From: Acanthosepion pharaonis
Taxonomy: Eukaryota; Mollusca; Cephalopoda; Sepiida; Sepiidae
Assembly: GCA_903632075.3 (NCBI GenBank)
Contig: CAHIKZ030000808.1
Coordinates: forward strand, 369,001 to 433,000
Length of the DNA: 64,000 nt
Direction: 5' to 3'
Shown here piece by piece: positions 45,116 to 54,864 of the stretch. Made by a program: the position numbers and the translations under genes. Under the pieces are notes generated by a model. That model was not told the DNA's origin and searched no databases. It saw nothing but the letters and a program-made list of their open reading frames with translations. Within the stretch, counting starts at the first letter, position 1. Each line of letters opens with the position of its first letter.

Positions 45116-45335
45116 TAATCTTGGACCAGTAATGAAGAGAGAAGGCTTTGGAAATTTGAAACTTAAAAAACATTGAAATCAAGAGAGTAATCTATCTAAC
45201 AAACTTGTGGAAGTGAATAGCAGAAGTGGGAAGTATAAAAAAAAGAACCTTTCCAAGAGTTGTAAAGAATAGTGCGTTGTGGAGGGCTATAATCGTCCAT
45301 GTCCTGAAAGGACACAGCATATAGAAGAGGAAGAT
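45116..45335 (+). mobile_element. RTE-type LINE C-terminal fragment
   Basis: Translation across frames gives VMKREGFGNLKL, a KRVIYLTNLWKW-like block, RTFPRVVKNSALWRAIIVHV-like and LKGHSI. This is the end of the RTE endonuclease-reverse transcriptase (compare HVMRKEGLENL..RKLWRAMI..LKGH in intact relatives). Frameshifts are present. Plus strand, as at 28.4 kb. Confidence 0.78.
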
Positions 45336-45727
45336 AACTTGCTGATGACTGCAGATTACAGTCCTGACTTGTGATAAAATTTAACTGAAATTATGAGAAA
45401 AGAAATTTGTCAAATAAAACAGATGAAGTTTTTCTTACAAAAGCAATGGAGTACAATGTGCGATGCCCCTGATTTACAACATCTGGAAAATCTCTAACCG
45501 CAGGATATTACTACCAACATTTAATCTCACTGGACCAGTAAACCGTTCAATGTGTATGACACACCACCTTAAAATTTCTTGTCCAGGTCTGAGGATATTC
45601 ACTGGACTCTTGTAACCGATGTGCAAGGGTTTGTGTAATAATTATTGATTCACAAAGTCAAATCAAGCAAAGATGACAATCTAGATGACTCTAGAGACAT
45701 AAAAGATGTCTATATGTAGATGCCAGA
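45336..45727. other. No recognised feature
   Basis: May include the RTE 3' UTR; no other signature. Confidence 0.35.
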
Positions 45728-45900
45728 TCTGAAGGCACCTTGATGTGGTGTAGTGGTTAGCAAGCTTGTCTCATTAGAACCATTACGACTAAGTAGTGTG
45801 TTCAATCCTCACTGGGTGCTCCATGCTTTCAGCCTTGTGCCACATCTAAGCTGCATTCATTTTTGCCACAATTTCTGTAAACAGCAGAAATAAATAAATT
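45728..45900 (+). mobile_element. SINE-1, best copy
   Basis: Head CACCTTGATGTGGTGTAGTG with A-box TGGTGTAGTGGTTAGCAAG, B-box GTGTTCAATCCTCACTGGG, tail TGCTCCATGCTTTCAGCC and TTGTGCCACATCTAAGCTGC, ending in GCAGAAATAAATAAATTTAG, an (AAAT)n-like tail. tRNA-derived. Confidence 0.85.
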
Positions 45901-46239
45901 TAGATGTCAGATCTCGGGCAACCTCCTTTGCAGAAGTAAAGAGTAGAAGTAAAAATGCCAGTCTGTATGGTCAAGGTCTCTGTAAAATGTCAGTCCTTCT
46001 CTGGTAGTCTGTTACAAAGAATGCATTACCTATATCGGACTTTGCTAACCAGGTGAGAGTTTGAAAGATTTGAGAGAAATTTCCTTTTTTTTTTTTTCTT
46101 TTTTTTTTAGTAAATCTTTAACTAAAATTAATAACTTCCATTAATTGTAGCCCACCTTGAATATTATGTGATATCATTCCACATGGTCATTTTTAAAAGT
46201 TTCCTCTAGATGTGTTCATCTATATGATGCAAAAAGCAT

Positions 46240-46452
46240 TGGTGCTTTTTTCTTTTTCTCTCTCTTTTTTTCTTTTATTCTTTTCTTTTTCTCTCTCTTT
46301 TTCTTTTTTTTTTTTTTTTTTTTTTCTTTTTTCCTTTTTTCTTTTTTTTTTTCTCCTTTTTCTCTTTTTTTTTTTTTCTTTTTTTCTTTTTTTTTTTTTT
46401 TTTCTTTTTCTCTTTTTTCTCTTTTTTTTTTTTTTTCTTTTTTTCTCTTTTT

Positions 46453-46515
<63 letters not shown>

Positions 46516-46533
46516 CTTTTTCTTTTTTTTTTT

Positions 46534-46593
<60 letters not shown>

Positions 46594-46692
46594 TTTTTTT
46601 TTCCCTCTTTTTTTTTCCCTCTTTTTTCTTTCGCTTTTTTTCTTTTCTCCTCTTTCTCCTCTTTCTCTCTCCTTTTTTTTTTTCTTTTTTTC
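46240..46692 (+). repeat. Polypyrimidine (T-rich) tract, ~450 bp
   Basis: T runs broken by single C or CC/CTC, almost no purine on the plus strand. Long Phe-rich (plus) and Lys-rich (minus) frames are artefacts. Mirror-repeat polypyrimidine DNA of this type can adopt triplex conformations. Confidence 0.97.
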
Positions 46693-46719
46693 TAATTTTC
46701 ATGTACAGAAATGACTTGT

Positions 46720-47055
46720 AATTCACAAGACCTGTAGCCTAGTACATTTCTCATTGCACCACATGTACTGCAGTAGAAGTGGTATTTCCTGGGCAAGATA
46801 GCCTGACAGTGCCCAACCCTTTCTAGGCTGGCTTTGTTGAATTCAATTTTTCCTTTTCCTAGACTAGTTACCACCCAGGTCGATAAGACTCTCTGTCCTA
46901 ATATGTAAATAGCTTGATTTGTTGGAGATGGATTTATACCTTTTCCAAAGGTGTTAGCACCTAAATGAAACTCATGAACTTGAGTGGAATTTGAACACAG
47001 CTTTCTGATGCCTCAATCCGAGCTACTACCCATTATTCCACCATGCCTCCACTAT
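46720..47055 (-). mobile_element. SINE-2 copy
   Basis: Minus-strand SINE-2: GGAGGCATGGTGGAATAATG head (47055 side), AGCTGTGTTCAAATTCCAC B-box, CCTTTGGAAAAGGTATAAAT, and CTGGGTGGTAACTAGTCTAG. It runs on into TGCAGTACATGTGG. The 46725-46850 part (ACATGTACTGCAGTAGAAGT, then GATAGCCTGACAGTGCCCAA) is shared with 50785-50850. Confidence 0.82.
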
Positions 47056-47499
47056 TAAGGAATTCCTTTCTCTCTTTTTGCTCTTTTCTTTCAAGGTTTC
47101 TTGCTTAATCATTCTTAAAAGGAAAATAAAACAACTGAGCATTGGTTTTAAAAGAAATGACACCAGTTTAAAAGATGCGATGATAAAAATACTTCATTTA
47201 AGAAATTTCTTTTTTTGTTGTGCTGCTGAAATTTCCTGGGACTCTGAGAATAAGATCCTCTTATGAATGAAAGATTTTGGCATGCACAGTCTAACTGAAA
47301 AAGATAAATTGCTGGTTCACAAACAACACTGACAAATTTTTAAACATGCCAAGGAAAGTATTAATGTTATATCCTGAAAAGTTTTTTTTTTTTTTTTTTA
47401 ATTTGTATTAAAGGCCTTGGGAAAAGCATAAACACTAACTGTTGTTTCTTCAACACATTTTTACAAAATATCTGAATTTCATACTGTTAGACATTTTGA
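47056..47499. other. No recognised feature
   Basis: AT-rich sequence, T run at 47383-47399. Confidence 0.4.
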
Positions 47500-47775
47500 C
47501 GGTCGTCTTCGAATATAGAATCCAGAGGTTAGCAGTGAATATTTCGGAGACAGTAGGAAAGCGTAGTTCAGGTTAGCAGTGGATATCGTAGCAGAGTGTA
47601 GTACTTCCTTCTGTCATCTTCACCTGACAAGTTGGCACTGGTCATTTGGGTAGGGTAAACAAAAATGGCCACCTTTATACATGATGGATACAATAATCTG
47701 CATCTTCTGATTGGTCAACCTTCTATTGGTAGACTATAAAGGGAGTTAAGTCATTTTGACTAACTCACTAGTTAC

Positions 47776-47777
<2 letters not shown>
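47500..47777 (+). promoter_or_regulatory. CCAAT/TATA-like cluster, possible LTR or promoter relic
   Basis: Less AT-rich than its surroundings. Two CCAAT-family words (GATTGGTC at 47709 and TATTGGTAG at 47724) precede ACTATAAAGGGAG (TATA-like at 47735). Two AGGTTAGCAGTG.ATAT words occur at about 47526 and 47570. No downstream coding sequence is seen, so this may be an LTR fragment or chance. Confidence 0.3.

Positions 47778-47834
<57 letters not shown>
47778..47834. repeat. (TA)n(CA)n microsatellite
   Basis: TATATA passing into CACACA. Confidence 0.95.
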
Positions 47835-48645
47835 AAACTGTAACACATACCAGGAAGCTTGAATAAGAGTCAGTAAAATGACTTGCATAATGCTTATTAT
47901 TAACTTTGACAGAAGTCATTGGCACAAAAAAATAATTTCTAGTATTTAAATTCTGTAATTTTGTTTATAAACGTCCAAAGAGCTTACTTCATTTTATTTA
48001 ATTTTATTTAAGATTTTACAACAAATTATCTTGAGTATTCTGTTTTTACTCCAAGTTCTGTAATATTAACCATAAATGGGGGTGACGGTCCTTTCTGTAA
48101 TCAAATGGAAGACCAATTCAGTGTGAGATATATAAAGTGGTTGTTTGCAGAAGTTTATCTACATAAATCGGAATAAGAGAGAACTATAAACCTTTCATTT
48201 TCATATAAATTACAAGTTGTACTCTTTTGAGATAATTTCTTTCCCTTTTTTATTCTCCTGTTAAAGAACTTAAAGAACATTAAATTAATAGCTAATTACA
48301 TCTTCCCAGTGTGACGCAGATTAAGTGTTTGTTTTCTGATGTTTTTTAGAGATAAATCAGGTGAGAGAGGAATTGTAATTTTTTTTTTCTTGATTTAATA
48401 TCATTTACAAATAGTATTTGTTAACTTATTTGGGGGCATTTTTCTTTTCTTCTCCATAATTAGCTTTTAAGTGTTTGCTGATAAACTCTTAATGGCAGTA
48501 AGTTATTGTTGGCCCTTAGAATTTCCCTGAAGGATGAGATGAGTGGGTAATTTGTTTCCAAGATAAAGCCAGATTTTCTTGATGGCTTTTCAGGATTCCT
48601 GCAGGAACAGAAATAAATATTTCATGATGAGCTTGGATAATGTTT
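47835..48645. other. No recognised feature
   Basis: AT-rich DNA without element landmarks. Confidence 0.4.
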
Positions 48646-48647
48646 AA

Positions 48648-49162
48648 CAACTCTCTCCTCTTTCTTTTCCCGCCTCTCTCCCCTCTCTCCCAACTCTCTC
48701 CTCCCCCCTCTCTCTCCCCCTCTCTCTCTCTCTCTCCATCTCCCCCTCTCCCCCTCTCCCCCCTCTCTCCCCCCTCTCTCCCTCTCTCTCTCCATCTCCC
48801 CCTCCCCTCCCTCTCCATCTCCCCCTCCCTCCCCTCTCCATCTCCTCCTCCTCTCCATCTCCCCCCCTCCCTCTCTCCATCTCCCCCTCCCCTCCCCCTC
48901 TCCATCTCCCCCTCCCTCCCTCTCTCCATCTCCCCTCCCTCCCTCTCTCCATCTCCCCCCTCCCTCCCCTCTCCATCTCCCCCTCCCTCCATCTCTCCAT
49001 CTCCCCCTCCCTCCATCTCTCCATCTCCCCTCCCTCCCTCTCCCCCCTCCCTCCCCCTCCCTCCATCTCTCCCCCTCCCCTCCCTCCATCTCTCCCCCTC
49101 CCTCTCTCCATCTCTCCCCCCCCTCCCTCCCATCTCCCCCCTCCCCTCTCCATCTCTCTTCT
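48648..49162 (+). repeat. C/T-rich satellite (CTCCATCTCCCCCTCCC-like)
   Basis: About 515 bp, nearly pure pyrimidine on the plus strand, with CTCTCCATCTCCCCCTCCCT repeated many times with variable C runs. Arg/Gly/Glu and Pro/Ser/Leu frames are artefacts of composition. It is an island of high GC in an AT-rich region. Confidence 0.97.
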
Positions 49163-49794
49163 TGGTTTGTGTATATCTCCCTCCTTTCTCATGCATGTCT
49201 CTTTTTTTTTGGGGGGGGGGTCAATTTTTTGTTTGGCATATATGAAAGTTTAACATTGTCCACCTTGCATTCCATTGTTGATAGAATATCAACCTAGGGT
49301 ATGTAATGATTTTTTTTCACTGACTTTAAATAAGATATGGATTAAAGTGGCTTTTTAAGTCGGTCATTGCAAACTGAAATTGAGTGGAGGCCATTTTTGA
49401 ATGAGATGAAAATCCTGGCAGCTTTGCATGCTGATTCTATTGGTACTGAGATGAACAGAAACTATATGCCATGCCCTGAGTCTAAGAATTATTCAACAGT
49501 AAACCAAAATAAGCCCTACTTTCATTGCAAATGTTTTGTATTTGCAGAATAGAATTTAGTTTCATTTTATTTTTCAAACCTGGAATTTGAAGAATTTTCT
49601 CTTTTTAAATTTGTTCCAATTTCTTTTTGGTAATGTTATTTCTTTATCGATTGCATACACAGAAATGCAGAAGTAAAACTTTTTTACCAATATAAATCTT
49701 AAATTTTTGATAAGAAAAACATTCCTTAGAAAAGGCCTCTTCTGCGGAATTTTACCTTTTCGATAAGAAAAAAACGTTTTCTCTAAATTTTTAT
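49163..49794. other. No recognised feature
   Basis: AT-rich sequence with a G run at 49211-49220. Confidence 0.4.
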
Positions 49795-50225
49795 TTTTTT
49801 TGATGTGGGCAATCATGGCTCTCTACAATTTCCTTTATTTTGTAGCTCGTAGTAATTTTTTTTCTTTCATAATCACTGGTCTGCCAACCATTTCCGCAAG
49901 TTCATTTGGTAGGTTATTCATTGATTTCCTCTGTCTCTGTTGCCTTCACCCTGTGAGTGTCAAATTTTCTAAGCTCTCTTCATTATGTGCCCTAGAAAGT
50001 TCTACATTCTTTATCTGATGCTACATATAAGTGTCCTTTTAGTTTCCATTTTCTCTAAGCCTTCTTTCCTCATTAGATGCCCTAGAAATTTCTCTTTCTG
50101 ATTCTAAATCTGTTCTTTTTGTTTCTATTTTCTCTAAAACTTTGTGATTGTTCACAATATTTCATTTTGAGCACTATGGCTTTCAGGTGTCTATCAATCT
50201 GGATAACCTTAAAAATTCCCTGAAG
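49795..50225 (-). mobile_element. RTE-type LINE C-terminal fragment
   Basis: The plus strand carries the antisense landmarks GGCAATCATGGCTCTCTACA (RKLWRAMIA-like), TCTAAGCTCTCTTCATTATG and TGCCCTAGAAATTTCTCTTT. These correspond to the same positions at 9.4, 55.7, 60.9 and 63.3 kb. The HIMRKEGLENL-like block appears twice (49975 and 50070), again a local duplication. Decayed. Confidence 0.72.
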
Positions 50226-50784
50226 AAGTCCAGAGGGTAGTAAGGCCGAGACATAAGAAGGATGATGATATTAGTTCAGTTCTATTATGGTAACATGAGA
50301 CATGTTCACTTATCACTTCCTATTACCACAATAATGGAATATTTCATTAATAAGAAGAGAAGGTCAGGTTGTGTAACCAATCAATTTTTTTTTTTTTTCT
50401 TTTTCTTTGACATCCATTATGTTGCTCTCCTACTCCACCCCGATTCCTAGCATCTTGATTCATTCTGGTTAATTCTATGAATATTTTTTTTTTTTTTTTA
50501 ATGCATCATTAGAAAAAAATTTTCCTATTTTTATTCTAGAGGGAAAAAATCTACATTAGCAAAACAAAACACGATTCACATTAAGTGACTGAATGCCTGA
50601 TTTTTACTTGAACAGTATCGTTATATAAATTAGATAATTAATTTTGGTAATAATTTTGTAATAACAAGCAATTAAATTGAAATAACCTTATCATATATTA
50701 ATTGTAGTAGACAATGTGGAGTACACAAATCATGAAACGAGAAAAGGTTACTCCAATTCTATGCAATCACAATTATCAAACCCA
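50226..50784. other. No recognised feature
   Basis: AT-rich, T runs at 50384-50398 and 50486-50499. Confidence 0.4.
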
Positions 50785-51652
50785 ACATGTACTGCAGCCA
50801 TAGCAGCAATGGTGTGTCTTAGGTAAGATGTTCTGATGGACTCCAACCCTTTTCGAGTCAGTCTTGAATTCAGTTTTTCTTTTTTTTCTCTTTCTTGCTT
50901 TCTTTTTTTTTCTCTTTCTTGCTTTCTTTTTTTTCCTCTTTCTTGCTTTCTTTTTTTCCTCTTTCTTGCTTTTTTTTTTTCCTCTTTCTTTTTTTTTCCT
51001 CTTTCTTGCTTTCTTTTTTTTCCTCTTTCTTGCTTTCTTTTTTTTCCTCTTTCTTGCTTTCTTTTTTTTCCTCTTTCTTGCTTTCTTTTTTTTCCTCTTT
51101 CTTGCTTTCTTTTTTTTCCTCTTTCTTGCTTTCTTTTTTTTCCTCTTTCTTGCTTTCTTTTTTTCTTTCTCTTTCTTTTTTCCTCTTTCTTGCTTTCTTT
51201 TTTTTTTCCTCTTTCTTGCTTTCTTTTTTTCCTCTTTCTTTCTTTCTTTTTTCCTCTTTTTTTTCCTCTTTCTTGCTTTCTTTTTTTTTCTTTTGCTTTC
51301 TTTTTTCCTCTTTCTTGCTTTCTTTTTTTTCCTCTTTCTTGCTTTCTTTTTTTTCCTCTTTCTTGCTTTCTTTTTTTTCCTCTTTCTTGCTTTCTTTTTT
51401 TTCCTCTTTCTTGCTTTCTTTTTTTTCGCTTTCGCTCTCTCTCGCTTTCGCTCTCTCTCGCTTTCTTTGAAAAGAGTGAAGGCTATAGGGTCCAGTCAGT
51501 CTTCTATAACAGGGGGAAGAGATGGATCCATATCTTACCCAAGGGTATTTGTGCATAAGTGAATGTAATAAACTCGACTGGAATTCAAACTCTGCCCTTC
51601 AATTTTTGATTCCGAGCCATTATCCATTATGTCACTATGCATCAAGAAAGAT
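50785..51652 (-). mobile_element. SINE-2 split by an expanded minisatellite
   Basis: The left flank (ACATGTACTGCAGCCATAGC, then GATGGACTCCAACCCTTTTC) and right flank (GGCTATAGGGTCCAGTCAGT, TTACCCAAGGGTATTTGTGC, CTGGAATTCAAACTCTGCC) align with the 46720-47055 SINE-2 copy. At the point where that copy has only a short pyrimidine run (TTTTTCCTTTTCCTAG), this copy carries a ~595 bp array. Confidence 0.85.
50876..51470 (+). repeat. 24-25 bp polypyrimidine minisatellite
   Basis: Roughly twenty units of CCTCTTTCTTGCTTTC followed by 7-9 T. Units near 51165-51300 are shortened or scrambled, and the last units change to CGCTTTCGCTCTCTCT. One G per unit keeps the strand otherwise pure pyrimidine. Open frames over it are artefacts. 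Confidence 0.97.
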
Positions 51653-51856
51653 TATAATGATACAGAGTAAAAACCAAATATTCATAGTTTTAACATGAAT
51701 CACATTCATTCTTGCTAATGTCTATTTTGTTCATGTGAAATAATAAAAAAAAAATATATTTTCTAATCATGCCAGATAATTGATAAAACATTTCTAATCA
51801 AAAGAATTTTCAAATTGCCATATGCTATTCTATAGCATTCTCAACAAATTTATATA
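51653..51856. other. Short AT-rich spacer
   Basis: No signature. Confidence 0.4.
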
Positions 51857-52055
51857 CATGGTGTGATGGATAAATTGTCAGCCAAATTACACAAAAATGT
51901 GAAGGCAACTTCGGAATCTTCAACTCTTCTGGATGGTCTCCTTGTTTAAGTGAATGCTGCCATAATTCTTGCCTTCAGTTCCATCTTTGGTGTTATAAGG
52001 AGTTTTGTTGGTCTCTCACACAACTGCACCCCATATATAATAATCAAGGGGTTTT
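51857..52055 (-). mobile_element. mariner remnant, copy A (internally deleted)
   Basis: Begins with a terminal-repeat-like CATGGTGTGATGGATAAATT and contains, on the minus strand, ACTCCTTATAACACCAAAGA (CNTKDELK-like) and the AAACAAGGAGACCATCCAGA block. It lacks the ~100 bp next to the terminal repeat that copy B retains, and stops at TAATCAAGGGGTT. Confidence 0.8.
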
Positions 52056-52095
52056 CAACTTCTTTTTCCGATATATTTTTTACTTATATAGTATA

Positions 52096-52485
52096 TACAG
52101 ACTGCGATGGATAAATTGTCGTCTAAATTACGCAAAAATGAAAATAATACTGACATTTCATTTTAACGGATACATTTACCAAAATTACACAAAAATATTT
52201 TGAAATACTAATGAATAAATATATTAAATAAAATTGCCATTTGCTTCAACCACAGCATCCAGATGATTTCATAATCTCTTGCGTCTTTTCTGGACAGTCT
52301 CCTTGTTTAAGTTCATCTTTGGTGTTACAAGGCTTAACTGTGCCCCACACATAATAATCAATGGGGTTGCAAGTCTGGGGAGTTAGATGGCCAGATGTAA
52401 GGGGTGATATGATCACAAAATTGTCTCGCAGCCATGACTGGGTACTCTTGATGTGTGACATGGTGCAGAGTCCTGTTGCCAGACA
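52096..52485 (-). mobile_element. mariner remnant, copy B
   Basis: Left terminus ACAGACTGCGATGGATAAAT preceded by TA. Minus-strand translation gives STQSWLRDNFVI, HLTPQTCNPIDYYVWGTV and CNTKDELKQGDCPEKTQE, the transposase C-terminus. The SPD-type catalytic position reads PQT, so it is inactive. The 5' part is missing. It ends against the LINE-A segment at about 52490. Confidence 0.85.
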
Positions 52486-52487
52486 TA

Positions 52488-52700
52488 GGGTCTTCTTTGG
52501 ATTTTATCAAGGGGCTCAAGGTAAATATCGGTACGCTGGACCATATGTGGCAGCAATGTTCTAAGCATGTATGAATGGTAGACTAATAGATATGTATAAT
52601 AGATTCTGTACAGAAAAATTGTCTAGCATGATACAGTGTACAAACTTTCTTAGCAGCTGACCTAGCAATGGATTCAATATAGTCTTTCCACTTCAAGTTT
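52488..52700 (-). mobile_element. LINE-A segment, inverted 5' part
   Basis: Minus-strand translation contains NLKWKDYIESIARSAAKKV-like, CTLYHARQFFCTESI, IHIY.STIHTCLEHCCHIW and DKIQRRP-like text. This is the segment N-terminal to and including LDKIQRR. Its element-5' end points toward 52700, facing the plus-strand remainder. Confidence 0.75.
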
Positions 52701-52734
52701 CTTTCCTGAATTTTTCATTGTAATTAAGTCATAA

Positions 52735-53009
52735 CTTATTTTCTTTGTGCCTTTTCAATAAATTTAATGGTAATTGTTCTGATGAATTTTCCTCTATGGT
52801 ACATAGACTTTGATTTTAAGAACAGTACTATATTGACAACAAGTGTAGCTGTAAGTTCTATGCTAACAGTTCCTTCTTTGGCACTTCTTGCTCGTAGAAC
52901 TCTCTTCTGGCTTCTTGCTTTCTGATCAGCTTTGATCTTCAAAAATTTAAATGCAATATCAGTTGTTATCATAATTCTTGTTCTTTTATTATTATCTCTT
53001 CTTATTGAC

Positions 53010-53048
<39 letters not shown>

Positions 53049-53115
53049 TCTCATAATCAGTAACTTGTCTTAGTGGCTTTATTGCCTTGCTTGTGATGAA
53101 ATGATGAAAAAAAAA
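52735..53115 (+). mobile_element. LINE-A segment, 3' part with UTR
   Basis: Plus-strand translation reads LFNKFNGNCSDEFSSMVH, SSFFGTSCS.NSLLASCFL and LQKFKCNIS, i.e. the part that follows LDKIQRR. The 3' UTR ends GCCTTGCTTGTGATGAAATG with an A run. A (TA)n array (about 53012-53046) sits within the UTR. Together with 52488-52700 this forms a 5'-inverted insertion. Confidence 0.78.
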
Positions 53116-54060
53116 AGTCAATACTGGAAAAACTGTTTTTGTTTCAGTAATAGTCAAAGCAGTTCAAACTGTTAGTATAGCACACAGCTTTACTAATATA
53201 AGCTAGTTACTAATATAAGCTAGTTACTGATATATGCTTCTCCAATTAAGCAGATTCTAGGAAAGTGCAAAATTACAGGAAAACGATCTCCTTTCGGAGG
53301 TGATGGCTTGAATATGATTTCCAGAAACATATTTTTATTTTCCCTCCATCCAAGTAGATAGGAAACTAAGGCGGGAATTGTATATTTTCTAATTAAGTGT
53401 ATATCATTCTTTACATGAAAGAAATTTTAATTTCCTTTAAAGAGATCTCAAACAGAAATGTAAAAAAAAAAAAAAGTTTCAAAAGTTCAGAATAGAAATG
53501 TTAGAAAATTTGTCATTCCTTATGTTGTCTTTTCTATTACTTTTAAACAAGATTAAGGAAATTGCAAATTTTAATGAAAAAAAAGCCTCTTAGATTTAAA
53601 AATATCAAGGATATTTATCTGAATATATGACTTCAATTTAGGAAATGAGTAGATAGATAAGAATGTGTGTGTGTGTGTGTGGTTTTCTCATCAATTACTT
53701 ACAGTTGCTAAAAAGATATTTTATGTACGTAGATGCCTTTTTACTTGAACTGAAGTTAATGTGCATTGCCATTTGATATGATGAGTTGTAAATGTTTTAC
53801 TTAAATGAACTTTGGTTAAAGAAATTAATGTTGGTTCAGTCAAACTAAAGTATTTCTCGTCAGCTCCATTACTCTTTTGTGGCTTAAATCAATGAGGAAA
53901 GTAGTTTGAATCAAAATTCACTTTGTCTTAAATTTAAAAAAAATATTAATTAATAATTATGAAATACTTATCAAGAGCAAGTGAAATTAAAATGAAAGAT
54001 GTGAAAAATAAATAACTGCCTCATCTCAGATATTTTTTTGTGTGTGTGCATATATATAAT
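53116..54060. other. AT-rich non-coding DNA
   Basis: (TG)n at about 53666-53681, A run at 53461-53475. A perfect short direct repeat ACTAATATAAGCTAGTT occurs twice at about 53192-53225. No gene. Confidence 0.45.
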
Positions 54061-54087
54061 CATCCACAGACTGTTTCGCTGTATCAC
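54061..54087 (-). ncRNA. Hammerhead-like 3' half with GAAAC and GUC
   Basis: Minus strand reads GUGAUACAGC-GAAAC-AGUC-UGUGGAUG. This is the stem II 3' strand, the exact GAAA core, a minimal stem III (AC/GU), a GUC cleavage triplet and the stem I 3' strand, complementary to the CCACA of the 18.8 kb copy. The 5' half with CUGAUGA is missing because a mariner fragment begins at about 54088. Confidence 0.5.
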
Positions 54088-54136
54088 AACCCTTACATCT
54101 GGCCACCTAACTCCCAAGACTGGCAACCCTCTTGAT
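54088..54136 (+). mobile_element. mariner fragment
   Basis: CCCTTACATCTGGCCACCTA and GGCAACCCTCTTGATT match 34900-34953 of the mariner remnant. A short antisense piece (GATGTGGTCGCAGAAATTGA) lies at about 54343-54362. Confidence 0.75.
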
Positions 54137-54590
54137 TTCCATATGACCTCTCTGATGATGGCTCATGTGAGCTGAAAGCTTAGGTCGAGGAATAGCATCA
54201 TAAAAAATATCTAGTTTTTATCTTTATTTTCTCCTGAAACTAAAGCCACTATATGAAGCTTACAATGGCTCATGTTCAAACATAGACAATTGTTATCTAT
54301 TATATTTAACAATATATATATATATATATATAATGATGTGGTCGCAGAAATTGACAATCTAATGATGGCTTATGTGAGCTAAAGGCTTAGATCAAGGGAC
54401 AGCATAATAAAAATATCCAAATGTTGGACAGTTTTGTCTTCTCCCAAAATTAAAGCAACTATACGAAGCTTAAAATGGTTCATGATCAAACATAATAGAC
54501 ATTCATTGTCTGTTATATTTAACAATGTATGTTTAAATAATGATCTGCTGCCCCAACACACACACACACACACACACACATATAATCTCG
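54137..54590 (+). mobile_element. Penelope-like repeat, two tandem copies
   Basis: Two direct copies (about 54145-54315 and 54362-54580) each contain a TGATGATGGCT.ATGTGAGCT word, AGCATAATAAAAAATATC-like, TCCTGAAACTAAAGC or CCAAAATTAAAGC, and GGCTCATGTTCAAACATA or the GATCAAACATA variant. The second ends ATGATCTGCTGCCCCAAC plus (AC)n. They are related to each arm of the 42.4-42.9 kb foldback. The first copy has a CUGAUGA core at 54152-54158 and GAAA at 54174-54177 around a GGCUC/GAGCU stem. Confidence 0.72.
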
Positions 54591-54864
54591 ACCCATTCCA
54601 TCTATCCAATTTTTTAAACTCTTTCTAATTTCCAAATTGCTTGTTTTATATAATTGGTATAATTTACCAAAGTTAATTTACCCTCACCCCCACCCCACCA
54701 GTATATTGAAATGTTGCTAGATTCCTTTTCAAGGATTGTGTTTTGTGTATGGTTATCGTAAAACGTAATCCTTAAAAATGAATGTTGTAACATTCAAAAG
54801 TATTCAGGTCATGAAAGAAACCAAAAATAAAAAATGAACTTTGCTAAATTTACCAATTTATATA
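54591..54864. other. No recognised feature
   Basis: AT-rich spacer. Confidence 0.4.

Noticed and set aside
46212..46726. 169-codon Phe-rich and 168-codon Lys-rich frames
   Set aside because: Artefacts of a near-pure pyrimidine tract.
48516..49245. Four overlapping Gly/Arg/Glu or Pro/Ser frames over 150 codons
   Set aside because: All lie on the C/T satellite; open frames follow from the lack of A/T-rich stop codons.
50836..51562. Three Phe/Leu/Ser frames and a Lys/Glu frame with 24-25 bp periodicity
   Set aside because: Minisatellite translation; SINE flanks on both sides show it is not a gene.
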